64,000 bases of DNA from NCBI RefSeq assembly GCF_905475395.1, contig NC_058338.1, positions 44,303,935-44,367,934 on the forward strand. Reading direction: 5' to 3'. Within the stretch, counting starts at the first letter, position 1. Every line of letters begins with the position of its first letter. Below, in pieces: positions 1 to 12,545 of this stretch. The notes below the pieces were generated by a model. It worked only from the letters and a program-made list of their open reading frames with translations, was not told the DNA's origin and searched no databases. The stretch comes from Chrysoperla carnea (Eukaryota > Arthropoda > Insecta > Neuroptera > Chrysopidae). The translations under genes were made by a program, and so were the position numbers.

Positions 1-834
1 CAAAGTCGTTCATATATGACACTTTTAATAGCTTTTGTCATCTCAACACATAATTCTACTTAACATATGAGGGTGATACTGAGCACTTCATTGGATTGAC
101 GCCTATTACGGATTTTCTTTTCAACAAATAGAAAGAAACAGAAGATATTTTGTATCTCTTATATAGAAGTATGAAATGTTTGTGTGCGCTATATACACAA
201 ACATACAAATGGAATCATTACATATAATTTGAGCCATTTACATAGAGCGAAATAGTCGGAGTTAGTTACGTTTTAGAGCTGATATCTAGAGGACTCAGGA
301 TAGATTTCTGGTCTCTGTGTAAAAAAATTTGAAACAAATGTATAAGTTTGGTTTCATAATAAAAACAAGTAACTAAATCAATGGTAAATTGAAGTCCCAG
401 AGTACCTGGCTACATAACAGAGTACCTCTGTAACAAAAATTGGCATAAATGGCCAAACATGATAGAAGTTTATAATTATATTATAAACAAAGCATATTTT
501 TAACCACAGTGCTATGGCAATAAAAAGCGTATTTTGTCATTGTTTCTTTTGGCTACAACAAGAAAACTTTAATGAATAGCGCAAAATTTTTTCATGAATA
601 ATATGTACCATTTAATGTAAGTTTTTAGATTAACACTGTGCTATTGCAAACTGTTACTGGTAAAATTGAAAGCTTTATTTTTAATTTAAATTTAATGTAA
701 ACTGTCATATTCCTAAATCAAACTATTAATTCTAGATTGGAAAGCTTTACCGGTAAATTTAAAGATATGCTTTTCAGATTATTATCGTAGATGATGAAAC
801 CAAATACTAATTGAAGTTATTTTTTGTTTAATAG
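1..834 (+). other. Left edge, probably intron of the gene ending at 956
   Basis: No convincing coding sequence is visible on either strand. The stretch is AT-rich and ends in a pyrimidine-rich tract followed by 'aatag', which I read as the splice acceptor of the exon at 835. Earlier exons of that gene are probably left of the window. Confidence 0.4.
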
Positions 835-956
835 TGTCCGAGCCAGTACGTCTGACCAATGGACCAGTTTTACCGTCAACGTTACAAATCGATCCATCTA
901 GTATACAACATCAACAACACACTGCTGAAGTTTCCGACACAATTATTGGTTTCTAA
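835..956 (+). CDS. Terminal coding exon of an unidentified gene (partial)
   Basis: I do not recognise the gene. A T-rich tract ending 'tttaatag' precedes an exon that opens with two bases completing a split codon, then 39 open codons and TAA at 954-956. The peptide is coding-like, rich in Pro, Gln, Ser, Thr and His: it starts SEPVRLTNGPVLP, has an IQHQQH stretch and ends TIIGF. A longer overlapping ORF in another frame (859-1050) has low-complexity content and looks like a shadow. The composition resembles the disordered tail of a transcription or nuclear factor, but that is only an impression. All upstream exons are missing, so the family is unknown. No clear AATAAA lies close downstream. 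Confidence 0.5.
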
Positions 957-3900
957 AATAAGCATTTTAAAAAAAGTTTTTGATGTTTCCACAGTGCAGT
1001 GTGTTTTTTGTGTTCTATATACTGCTTTAGTACAAAAACAAACACTATAATTTTTTATTTTATTTTTTTATATGAAAAATATTTTTCTCTCAAGTGTACA
1101 GCGTGTTTACTAATAACTTAGATTACATCTTACATTACACTCATGTAAAAAATAATTAGGAAATTTAGGAATCTTATTTCAGTTTTATAATTCATAGACT
1201 TAAGAAGTATTATTAAAGCTGATAGATTAATCTGTGGGACCACGTTTCGCTTTACCGATTTTAATCCAAAAATTAGACATTCAAAAAATTAAGCTGCAGG
1301 CTGAAAATTTACAATTTTTCTGCAAATTGAGTTCGATATTTTTTAATAGATTTGCGAGAAAAATTTTTTTTGAAAGAACGAGAGGCTAAATTCGATTTTC
1401 TGACTGACAAATAAATTCCGATTGAATAAAAGAAACTAACGAAAATGTATGAATTTTTGGATATTTAGTTTAATTTTAAGGATTTTGCGTCCTCGAGCAA
1501 ATTCACTATTTTAGAAGGTACAAATTAAACCATATTTTTAGTCAAGAACCAAATTAAAGTTGTTAATAATTTGCAGGAAATGCAAATGTCAAAGGTATTG
1601 GCTAATTGATTGTATTCTATATTGCCACTAAACTTTCTTAATCACATATAAGAAATCTTAATCACATATAAGTTCAGTGGATAATCTATCAACATTAGCC
1701 TATCGCACATCGCGTATGCTGTCAATTCACCATTAACGGCAACTTGTGTATATTTAGCTAATAAGGACGCTTATGAGGATTAGAAAGCAAATTGGCGCGA
1801 CCGCTGATTGTTAAACGAAATATATTATTGTGATATTCATATGATATTCAAAAAATTTAATTATTAGCTTTTTACTTTAACGGTCGACATTTTACTCACA
1901 AGTGCATTTATTGGCATAATCACAATCAATGAATGAATTCTTATGTATATGAAAAGCTTGGGATTTAGCTGGTTTGAATCGAATGAGTTGATTTTTATCA
2001 AATATTTAATACCTGAGGTTTGCTGTTTAGGATGAATAGATTTTCTTCATTCACAATATAATTTGTCATTAACACTGAGAAGTACTTTTTCATTAAAATT
2101 ATCAACAAAGTCGGTTTTCTTGGATTTCCTCACTTTGATTCTTAATTATGCATTCAATTTTTTCGAATATCGCACTGTCGCATATAAAACAAAACATAAT
2201 CGTGCCTCACTCAATATCGTTCATATAAGTCTGATCATATCTCACAAATAGTTACTTCTACACCAAAATTATTTTATTAATTGTTTCGATTCTTAATTTG
2301 TGAAAATCAATTTTTATGTTGAAATATTTAAATATATAATCTTAGCTTTTTCCACTTACTTTTAAACTCCATTTTCACCAGTTTTAGCGACTTTCATGTT
2401 TAATTTTTCTGGATTATTGAATTCAAATATATTGTACGTTTAAGAGAAATGCGGACCCACTTTTAAATCCATCAACTGGGTATGTGGGATAGAAGCGTAA
2501 TTAACTAATAAAATGAATCTTTGATATGAATAACTTGAATTCAGGAAATTATTAAAGTGCGTGTCTGTGCTTTTGAAAAAATGTTCTAAGTGATTACGAG
2601 TTGAAAATTTTTGAATGTGAGATTTTAAAATTTATTTTTTACCGTTCAGAATGGTTTATGTCGTGAATAATAATAAAAACATTGTATTATTTTTTAAAAT
2701 TTTTCTTTTGTAAGAATTATTAATTATTGTATAAGAAAAGATAAAAAATTTATTTAATATTAAAAATTAACTATAATTTTATTTTATTTTGTTTCTATTT
2801 ATCCTATAAAAGTGTCTAGTTTAGTTCTGGTCTAGAAATTAGAAAAATTAATAAAACAGTAAAAAATAACATTACCGTTTACAAATCACTGGTCATCATA
2901 CTGCATGCTGGATGGATGTTAAGAAATTAACTGAAATGGAAAACTATTAAGATGAAAGTACTATTATTTATTTTAACTTTATTTTGTGGACAAGCAGAGA
3001 TTTTTATGAAGTATGATTTTTTATCGTTGACAATTTTTTTTTCATGTTTTTTGAAAACATTAAATACTCTAAATGGCTGGAAGTTGAGGTTGGAAAATGG
3101 AGGTTACCAAAAGGCACTTTCGTAACATTCCTTAACAATTTTCAACACTCTTATTTCAATTTCACCGGGCTGTAAAAGTGCACAAAGCCTTAAATATCTT
3201 CAAAAAACATGATATTTTGGTATAAAAACGAAGGGAGGGGCTGGGAAAATGACACTTCCAAAAGCCATTTTCATTAGACTCAACTTTCATAAAAATTTTC
3301 AACTCTCTTGCCCAATTTGGAGGGACTGTATAGTTGCACAAGAGTAAACACTCCCAAAAAGAATACCGAAGACACAAACTCAACTGACACTCAAATTTTC
3401 CATCTTCTAGCTCAATTTAGAGAGGCTGACGGGAATGTGGTGAGAAATAAATTAATAAATCGTATTCTAGAGATTATAAACTTATAACACAGTGCGTAAG
3501 TCTAATGACGTATTCGGTTTTTGCCAGAAATATATACAACCTTAAAGACATCATTATTGGTAGCATCCTGCAACAACAACTCAAGTGCTTTCGAATATTA
3601 ACATCATACTGCATCATCACATGAATCGACTTTGCTGTGATGGCCAACCGTAGGTCTTTTAAATTTAACTTGTCGGTATAAACTACCATCTACACAATCT
3701 GGTGTTCTGTGACGATCCCTTACGCATAGCACCATGTATGGGCTAATAAATCCTTGTTATTTGTATCTATATAAGCCTATATGAAATGAAATATATAATG
3801 TTGATATTCGAAACTTGACTCATTTGCTATAAAATAAATACAAGCAAATAAAGTTTTGACTTTATGTTTTGCAATTGACTTCCATAGCAATTATCACTAA

Positions 3901-4397
3901 GAAACATCTCTTCTGCAGGCAGGCAGTTTTCTAGTTTTCTCTTATCTCCCGTTATTACTAAAGTAGAAAAATATGATATAGATTTTTTTTTCAAAGTGCT
4001 GATTTTGATACACCTGGGAACACTATTTAAAGTTTCAATTCGATTTCAGAGCACTTATGGGTCTAGGTCATATAAATTTTAGATTCCTCTTATTTAAAAT
4101 TCACACTAATCTGCAATGCATTGCTCATGGTTGTGATTTTGAGGCACATTAAAAGAAAAAAAAATTTTCATTTTGTAAGCATTTATTTACAAAAAAAAAA
4201 ATATATATATATGTATGATGGAAAAGTTTTTACGCTCTATTAACACGTTTAAAAAATCCTTTTAATTTAGCAAAACATCCATACATGAAATGTAATAATG
4301 GGTTCATAAGTGAAATAATTTTAAATTTTTTTCTTTTACGTTTCTCATCTACTAGACATCGAAGGAAAAAATTATAATTTTTAATTATTACAATTAG
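957..4397. other. Intergenic, no gene seen
   Basis: AT-rich sequence with no supported coding region. It contains a small tandem duplication near 1639-1672 ('aatcacatataag' twice) and, at 3130-3430, three degenerate copies of a block around 'attttcaactctcttgccc', spaced about 155 and 100 bp apart. The short ORFs here have low-complexity translations and no splice context. Confidence 0.4.
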
Positions 4398-4872
4398 TAC
4401 AAGAATCGAATTAGGGCCGACCTTTCCCATTTGTTTATCGAATGAAAGGTATTTTTTATGAAATGTAAAATATTAACAAATATCTTTGATAAACTTGGAA
4501 AGCTTGTAAACTTAATTTTTTTAACGATATTTCGTGGAAAAATCATATACCACCGTAATGCAATAAAATTATCTTTATTTAGATATGATATTATAGTGAG
4601 TCAATGAATTACCAGATGAACGTAATTACTATTCTCAAATTGTATTGATGCAACTCAGCTGCTGTATATTCCTTATGGTTTTACTTTGGGGTAAAATTGG
4701 TTAGATATGCTAAGTGAAAAATTTAAACAAGTTTTACTTTTGGTATTTTCACAAAAAGTAAACTTGACCACATTTTTTAGGAAACCCATTGCAGGGATAT
4801 TTGTTAACATTTTATATTTCATAAAAAATAACTTTCATTCGGTAAGTAGGTGGGTGAAGGTCTATCCTAATT
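4398..4872. mobile_element. Inverted-repeat element, family G copy 1
   Basis: The left arm (about 4405-4490) recurs as a reverse complement in the right arm (about 4787-4865). Both contain 'attttttatgaaatgt'-like sequence followed by 'taacaaatat'. A second, oppositely oriented copy with matching interior sequence ('caactcagct' then a 'gttttactttggg'-like run) lies at 47725-48195. It has no coding capacity, so it is a non-autonomous, MITE-like element. Exact ends and target duplication are not resolved. Confidence 0.5.
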
Positions 4873-6377
4873 CGGATTTTAGACCAAATCCGACAGTGAC
4901 CACTTTCGTTTAAATTTATTGTACGTCAAAATAAAATTACAAGACTGTATATAAAGAAATTTTTATTTAGTCAAAATAATTAAGAAAAAAACAAAAGAAA
5001 ATAGATCAAAGAACGAAAATACTCGTTGATGGAAAAAATAAACTAGGCATTATTTTGCAGTTACATTTTTCACATTCTTAGTTATAGGATTGGTATTCTA
5101 GTTGGAATAGTCGGATTGTTTGGGCTCAATTAATGTGGCATACAATAATAATTTTATAATTAGTTTAATCTACATAAATTTGGAAAAATTCAAATTTAAG
5201 ACAATGTGACTAATTCGTACGCCATTTGTTTAATTCGTTTCACTTTTATAATTTTAATTGATATAATTTGTCTTATTCAGCTTGAAAAAATCGCTGCTTA
5301 CTCTGTAAATTTAGAACCCGTTTCATTCCAAATATCACATTTTAAACAAACAATTCAATTAAAAATGCTTCAATGCAGGTAAATTAATTTGACCTTGACC
5401 TAGTCATTTACAAACCAACTACTGCTCTGAATTGATAAGAGATAATTGGAAATATTTTTTTGTAACCCTAATACATACAGCAGAAATCGAAGCAAAAATC
5501 AGTGTGTGGAATTGAAGCAAAAATCAATTTTCAAAGCCGGTTAGATTCCGTAGAAATCAAATGGAAAAACTAGCATCAATATTCCCAACAAAATTTGTTT
5601 GTTATTTTATAAAGAATAACTTTCTAATTTAAACTTTAACTGTAATACTACGCTTATAAACTTAAGTTGAATTTTAAACGATCTTGGAAGTCAAGGTCAA
5701 ATTTAAGGTCTCTATGAAATATCTCAGTTCGAATAGAACAATTTTTAATTGAATAATTTTTTCTAAATTCTTTAGTAAAAAATTTTCAGTTGAATTGTTT
5801 AAAATATAACGCGTGACATTTTTTTATGTAGTAAAAAATGAGGGTGCTGAATCCACAGAAATAACGGGAATTCTATTAATTAGGCTGTACACGTTCAATG
5901 CTTGAACTTAATTTTCTACTGGAAAAACAATTTAAAATTTTATTTTTCAAAGTGAACGGAATGAAAATTATCGGACTAGATATGTTTTTTGCTAGCCAGC
6001 TAAATACCGATCTATAACGATGTCTAATTTATTTATACAAAGATTAGATCTTGCAGATTTTACACTAAATTAAGACAGACGTTAGAAGTGACAGACTTTA
6101 TTTGCTTCAACTCCTTTTCTTACTCAATGAACATTATCGTTCCTTAATCTTAACATAAAAAATAATAAATTATACTTAATAATGGAGGAATAGAATTTAA
6201 AACATCAAAAAATAAATAATATCAACTTATTTTAAGTTAATTATTTTTTTTTAATTTATCGTCATTTAATTAAATAAAAATCTAATTGTTAACCCGGCCA
6301 ATTCAGTTTAAAACCTAGTGGTAGGTTTAAAATAATTCGCACAGAGTTGAAAATTGGTACAGATGTTGGGAACATTA
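4873..6377. other. Intergenic, no gene seen
   Basis: AT-rich sequence with no coding signal and no recognised repeat, apart from a short direct repeat ('gaagcaaaaatca' twice) near 5480-5530. Confidence 0.35.
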
Positions 6378-6796
6378 GGGACCATTCATAAATTACGTCA
6401 CATGTTAAGGGGGGGAGGCAACAAAATGTGACATCGTGAGACAAGGGCTAGGGGATCGATAGCTTTGTGACGTCACATGTTAAAATTGAAAATATTAAAA
6501 CGCGTTATTTATATGTAAACAAAAAATATCACTAACACTGTGAGACCTTCGGCAAGTACCACCGTATGCGTCATTTGATTTTATGTTTATTAAAGATTTT
6601 ATTAAAGATTATTTCGAATGAAAATATAAAAAAATTTGAAACTGCTTCTTTAAATAAATTATTTCTAATTATAAAATTGAAAAATATGTGACATCACATC
6701 AAGGGGAGGGGGCTTTACAAATGTGATCTTCTGTGACAAGGAAGGGAGAGTCAAAAAGCAAAAAACTTTTGTAACGTAATTAGTGGATGACACTCC
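6378..6796. mobile_element. MITE-like element with TTA target duplication (PIF/Harbinger type?)
   Basis: The element starts GGGACCATTCATAAATTACG, and its right end in reverse complement starts GGAGTGTCATCCACTAATTACG, so the termini are imperfect inverted repeats. TTA flanks both ends (6375-6377 and 6797-6799), the size and sequence typical of PIF/Harbinger insertions. The interior has several 'gtgac(g/a)tcac' motifs and GC-rich 'ggggggagg' tracts unlike the surrounding DNA. No ORF is present, so it is non-autonomous. Superfamily assignment is inferred only from the duplication and terminal GGG. Confidence 0.55.
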
Positions 6797-7151
6797 TTAT
6801 TACAAATAACATTTGATAATCCCCAATTAATCCTACATCAATTTTATCCGACCAATTTTAAGGGTGAAACTTACTATTTGACAGAAAAATTTAAAAAAAA
6901 AACCGATTTTCAGCTATATGCAAATATTTGTTAATTGAAACACGTACTTTGACCGAATTATATTGATAAAATTATAATTACTCTCACAATTTTCATAATA
7001 TTTCTTATTTTAAAAAAATAGATTCAAATTTGAAAAAAAAGACTCAAAGGGAATATACTTAAGAATTTATACAAAACTTCTGAGAAGTTGGTTTTGAAAT
7101 CCTTTCCAATCTTTCACTAGTGATTATATTCATAATACTGCTTTTCAAATG

Positions 7152-10100
7152 TTATCCTCTTAAACTGTAACAGCTACGTGGATGATTCGCAGTCATAGCA
7201 GCTACACGAATTTTCTTAGCTTGTTTAGCCTTTTCTCTCTCTAAAAATAAATCAAACTATTAATTTTTTTTAAAATGTATGTAAATTTTTTTTATCTGAA
7301 ATCCGATCTTGAGAGCATGTTTATTTATTTTCTTGGTGCACAGTTTTTCCAAAATAAAATTCCCTGACTTTTCCAGGTTTTCAAATTGAATCATTCAGAG
7401 ATTACTTGGAATCATTACCTTTATTTTGCTTTGAAAGAAAGTGGAACGAAAATTTTTCGAATAACACACACTTAAAATCGTAATATTAAATATGACTAAA
7501 AAATTACTTTTTGTTTACGGAATTTCCTGACTTTTTCTAGTAATGTGGTCCATGGTTTTACCCATTCTCAAACGGATTTATTTTTCAGAGTAGTTTTAAA
7601 GAAAAATTAACAAGTTTTTATTGAAATATTTGCAAACTATTTTTGCACCTCGTATAAGTTTTACAAGTTCTTTTTGCACGTAAAAGAGCTTTGATTCGTA
7701 AACTAGAAATGGCCAGCTTTTAAATGAGGTGATGCAGGCTTAGTAATTTTTTGCAAACAGTGTTTGAAATATCGTTAAAAAATGATACTTTTTAACACTA
7801 TCCTTTAATACTTTTGATGAGCAAGTAGGCATAAAATCTGAAATCACATATTACGTATTAATACTTACTTTTATTTAATGTGGTTGGTAATGTATACATA
7901 ACCGCTTTTCCCTTAGATCGTGTCCTCATTGGCGACTGATTATTAGAATTGATAGTTGTTTTAGCGGTTTCAACGAGTGCTGCTTCTTTAGCCAATCTAA
8001 TCATTTCCAATTCTTTTTCTAATTCTTCTTTTTCTCGTGTTATTTTACGGTCAAAAATATATTCCATTACCGGTGTATAACCTTCATACTTTTTATCACC
8101 TATTTCCCATCGATTACTTTTTATATTATTATTCAAACGCTCTTGCGCTCGATTTATCACATCTATCATTGCATATGTAGGATTTAATTTGGATATATCT
8201 ATGTTTAAAATGTTTGATTCATATGTATCACTACTCTCTGTATTTTTACGTGATCGACTATCACAACTCATTTTGATGAGTTTTTCTGGATTCGAAGATA
8301 AAACGTCAGCCCAATTGAATGAGTTACGTGATTCTCTGGGATGTGATCGTAATTTTGGTTTTTTTAACATGACTTGAGAGTTTACACCAAATGGTTTACG
8401 ATCATACATCATTGCCGTTTTCGTTGGTATTTTATAAATTCCACGTATATTTTCCGAATTTTTTTTCACTTTCTTAAGTAATAATTTTTTCTTGTTAAGC
8501 ATATCACAGTTTTGATCAAAATCTAGATAATTATCGTTACTATAACCAAATTCAATCAAGCCCGTACACAATAATTTTCTACAATAATCGTAATCGGGTT
8601 TTTGTTCAAAGTCCAAATTTTTCACATAATCTAAATATTTATAAATACATGTAGGAAATGAATTACCTAACACATTTGTCAGGAAATTCTCTAAATTATC
8701 CACTGCATCACATTTGTATCTATGGATTTGATCCGGATCATCAGTTTCTAACAAATGATCCCATGGAAGTTTTGCTGTTAACCAATATAACATATTATAA
8801 CCTAAACTTTCCAAGTCAGATCGCCGTGATGTACATCCTCTATGCGCATCACGTGAACAAAATTGCACGGTACCAGCATGAGCTTTACGTTCATCGTCAC
8901 AATATTCTTTATGCTCGCCGTCACTGGTTAAAAAACGACTAGCTAAACCATAGTCAAGTAAATATACTTGATTGGGACATTTCTCTCGATAACCACAAGC
9001 TCGAATTAATCGCTGTGACTTAAATTTTTTTGAATAATTTAGCCATTTATCACGATCTTTTTTATAATCGGTACCCAGTAATAAATTTGAGCCTTTTATA
9101 TCCGAATGAACGTATCCTTTGCTATGCAAATATTCAAGAATGTCTAGTACTTGTATAGATACAGTTAATACAGTTTTTAAGCTGAATTGTTTATTTTTCT
9201 TTTGGAAAATTGTTTCTAAATCGGTACCGTAACGTGGTAATATTAAGAATCTATATCGATCTTTTAATGTCCGATACGATCCCATTGTAACGTAATGCGG
9301 CATGCCAATGTCAAGGATTACTTTCTTGTTTAGCCATTCTTGAACTGGGAAAAAAAATTAATTTAATATCATGTAGTGAAATACTTTAAAGTGAGGCTGC
9401 TGTCCCAAACGTAATACAGAATAATAGTACATACAGAATCATGCTTTTAGTATATGCAATCTTTGAAACCAAATTAAAGATCTGTCATTTTTTAAATAAC
9501 TCATATGCTTTATCAAAATACAGAGATATGATTTCTACTTTATTAGGGGTGCATATTTGATCTACAATTAGCCAAATTTCTTAAAATAAATTTTCAATGC
9601 TTGTAAAAACTGATATAATAAAGCAGTTTCGTTTCAGCTAAAAGAAAATATCCTGCATAAACATAAAAGCCAAAGTCTAATAAAATAGTTGCTTTATCTT
9701 AAAAATGAGCAAATTTGTAGAAATCAAAACTGCAATTTGCCCTCTTAACATTTTATTTCTATGTTATTGACGAATTTTGTATTTAAGTGGAAACACTGGA
9801 TACAAGCACAAACCGCGTAACTCAAAGAAACTCACTCCTTTATCTACCATTAGTTTTACGCATGAACAATACAGATCAGTATAAATATTATCAAAGATAA
9901 TAAATGAGAACTCTAGGATATTTCGAAATAATTTTCGTTTTTTGCCCCAATTTCAAGAGATCAGGACACAGAACATGTTAAATAAATGGCCAAGAATTGG
10001 TGAACTACTTTTCGTTGGCGTTAGTATAGCACTGGCGTAATGTATGAAATTTATATGCAGGGTATTTTAATTAATAGCAGGGTATTTTAAATAATACTAT

Positions 10101-10948
10101 CCGTGCATCCGATCAAAAAATGGAAGAAGACTTTTCGTCTTAGAATTTTATTTTCTTCCTGATGCAACAAAAGCGCGCGGTACTTACGGGACACGCTGTA
10201 TATGCAAAAGTAATCACACATTTGTGATTTATTTTGTATGAAGAGATTGAACGGAGTTGGTCTCTTCTTCATAAATATTGTTTAATTTTGTAAATATAAA
10301 AATAAAGGACGATTTTGTGCAATGAAAAATGGTTATTCAAATGGTATTATATATTTAATATCAGTAGAATAACCTTTATAAGCTGTACTATAAACCTTCG
10401 ACACGTGCGAAATTTTCGGACCCCCCAAGTATGAATTGAGTTTGGAACCATTTATTAGCAATGTAAGGATTCCGAAGAGGAGGGGGTTAAAAAAAATTTC
10501 TATATGCCTTTATCTTGGGAGCGGGGGTAATGACTTAGTTTATTCGATATATCAAACTATAGTCCATAACTTAAAACCTTAAAATGATGTCAATATATTT
10601 GGGATAGCAACCTTCGCAATAAAAAAAAAACACAAATAACTTACTCATCTCCAATTTTCCCGCTCGTAAATAAAAATTCATTTCGACAAATAACGGACCA
10701 TTATCATGTGGTTCAACTTTTGCAACATATTCTTCACGGCCGCTGGTTTCTCGGTCTGATGAATCCGATACTAAATAAATTTTTCCAAACGCTCCAGATC
10801 CGACTAATTTACCTAAACGCCATTTTTTGGATTTAATATCTGTAATTACATCACCACATTTTATGTCTTCCGGAATCGCTTCATTATGTACACGTTTTTT
10901 TGGCAATGGATGTTCCAACGATGTTTCTGAACTACGTCTTCGTCGCAT
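7152..10948 (-). CDS. ball: VRK-family serine/threonine kinase (ballchen / VRK1), three coding exons
   Basis: Vaccinia-related kinase homologue; in animals VRK1/ballchen phosphorylates histone H2A and BAF in the nucleus and acts in mitosis and meiosis. Coding exons are 10645-10948, 9344-7869 and 7240-7152, joined through GTAAGT donors and cag/tag acceptors: 1869 nt, 622 residues. Visible motifs are the Gly-rich loop GSGAFG (about residues 50-55), lysine K77 in VAKVEP followed by the VRK hallmark DNGPLF, an HSDIKGSN catalytic loop (D183) and DYGLA (D232). The C-terminal half is low-complexity, with coiled-coil-like EKEELEKELEM and a basic tail. About 29 extra residues sit between the catalytic loop and DYG compared with human VRK1. 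Reading through the exon 2 donor gives a stop after three codons, so an intron-retaining transcript would lose the basic tail. A 'ttttcag' just upstream of the ATG suggests a further 5' UTR exon. Confidence 0.93.
7241..7868 (-). other. ball intron 2
   Basis: Donor GTAAGT at 7868-7863 and acceptor 'atttttag' at 7243-7241. It contains repeated 'cctgactttt(t)c' sequences around 7365 and 7530, resembling a dispersed insect repeat. No coding signal. Confidence 0.6.
9345..10644 (-). other. ball intron 1
   Basis: Donor GTAAGT at 10644-10639 and acceptor 'ttttttcccag' at 9345. It contains a short repeat-like segment around 10190 ('acttacgggacacgctgta') resembling one near 35230. The ORF at 10087-10272 is not supported. 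Confidence 0.6.
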
Positions 10949-12095
10949 TATGATCTACTATACCTGAAAAATTATTAAAGAAGCATCTTTTTAGAAATTT
11001 TGCTTTGTATATTAAGAAGATAAAAACAAACCAATAATCAAACCTTTTAAATCCAAAATTACACTGAAAAATAATATTTAAAATAATAAAACAATATTTT
11101 AGTACACTGTTCTCCCTGATTAAAAAATTATTAAATAAAATCGTAGCATTTCATACCCTTAGAAAGGTAGTACACCATGGGATGTCTGTGAAATGGAACT
11201 TGTAGGCGCTCCAAAGGATGACCAAATAATGATTCAAGCTAAGTCTAAGTAAAAATGTTGAATATTTAGTGATTAGATCATTTTCGGGTTAGTAATATCG
11301 AAATTTTATTTAATATTACCCAATTACCTACCTAAATCATGCATTCAATGTGAAAAAGATCAGAAAATTTAATACAACTTTCACTCAATTCATATACAGT
11401 TACTCACACTACGAACAAATGATACTTATTTAATAAAATATAGATCAAAAGGATCAAAATAGCATAAAAATAATATTAATTAATTTGTAAAAAAACTCAA
11501 ACGAATACACTTGGAGAATTGTTTTTATTTATAAAATAGCATAAATACAATTTTATACAACAAATAACAGACTTGATCCATAAAATTTAAGTTTGCTTAA
11601 TTACACTAATATACAATACTAGATTAATACAAACATTGTTTCTTTTTCTTTAAAACACCACTGTTATTTGTGTATTTACGATAAAAATGGTATTTTAGAA
11701 AATAAATTATACTTCTTTTCGAAAGTTAAAAAGGACCCTTTCTAAAACAATATAACAATATTGTTTAATTTACTACTTTAGTATAATCAACTTAATAATA
11801 AATAGTTTATAATAACAATATAATAAAATTTACCTCATTTAATCAACTGTTTTTTTAAAAGAATAACAATATTTCTAAATATTTTTAACGGAAGCCATTT
11901 TAAAACTTTAAGATCAATACAAACGTCTTATTTTAATGCCAATGTTCGTTCAAAGAGGAATAAGTAATACTTGGATAATGACTAGTAGTGGCAATTCTTT
12001 GCAAATAAAATAGACAGTGAAAATTCCATAGAGATATGAAGAAGAATATAGATAGAATATATGTATAAATATCCAACTACTCAAATTAGTAAATA
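10949..12095. other. Upstream region of ball, no further gene seen
   Basis: It probably holds the 5' UTR and promoter of the kinase gene. The sequence is very AT-rich with no recognised coding region or repeat. The next block is a family A repeat copy. Confidence 0.35.
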
Positions 12096-12543
12096 CAAAA
12101 ACAAGTGAAAACAAACAATTGACTGAGTTAATTATTGAAATACCATGCATAGTCAGTGTTGATTTCTTTATCACATTACACATACAAACATGTGACACAT
12201 ACATAACTGATAATCAAGTATAGTATACTCAATGTCAGAAAAAATGCTCGTTTTAAAACATTCTAAGTGTTACTATTATAACATAACATACGATGAGTAC
12301 GCTTAGAATGTTTTAACTGTGGCATTTTTTCTGACAGTGAGATACATATTATAAAATTTCCGCCTAATTGGCGCCCTCACGGGTAAACAGTGATGTTTAC
12401 GAAAAAATGTTTCAAACAAAAGTTGTTCAATTTTTGATAAGGAACATTTTTTACGTTTAAACTTTGTTCTATCTCTAACGATTTACAAGATGGGTCCTAC
12501 GGACCCAAGACCCAATTGACCTATGATGCTCATAAAAAACGAG
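12096..12543 (-). repeat. Dispersed repeat family A, copy 1 (interrupted)
   Basis: Shares with the other family A copies the ordered blocks 'aagtgaaaacaaacaattga', 'gggtaaacagtgatgtttac', 'tgtttcaaacaaaagttgtt', 'tctatctctaacg' and 'caagatgggtcctacggacc'. It is interrupted by a small palindromic element at 12228-12341. It carries no coding capacity. Confidence 0.7.
12228..12341. mobile_element. Small palindromic MITE nested in a family A repeat
   Basis: The left end (ctcaatgtcagaaaaaatgc ... ttaaaacattctaag) and the reverse complement of the right end (ctcactgtcagaaaaaatgc ... ttaaaacattctaag) match over roughly 45 bp, leaving a short central loop. It interrupts an otherwise collinear copy of repeat family A, showing it inserted later. 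The flanks allow a short (2-3 bp, TA- or ATA-like) duplication, but I cannot decide which. Confidence 0.6.
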
Positions 12544-12545
12544 AG

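Noticed and set aside
859-1050. 63-codon ORF on plus
   Set aside because: Low-complexity translation overlapping a better, spliced-looking reading frame at 835-956.
8658-8942. 94-codon ORF on plus
   Set aside because: Antisense shadow of the ball kinase domain.
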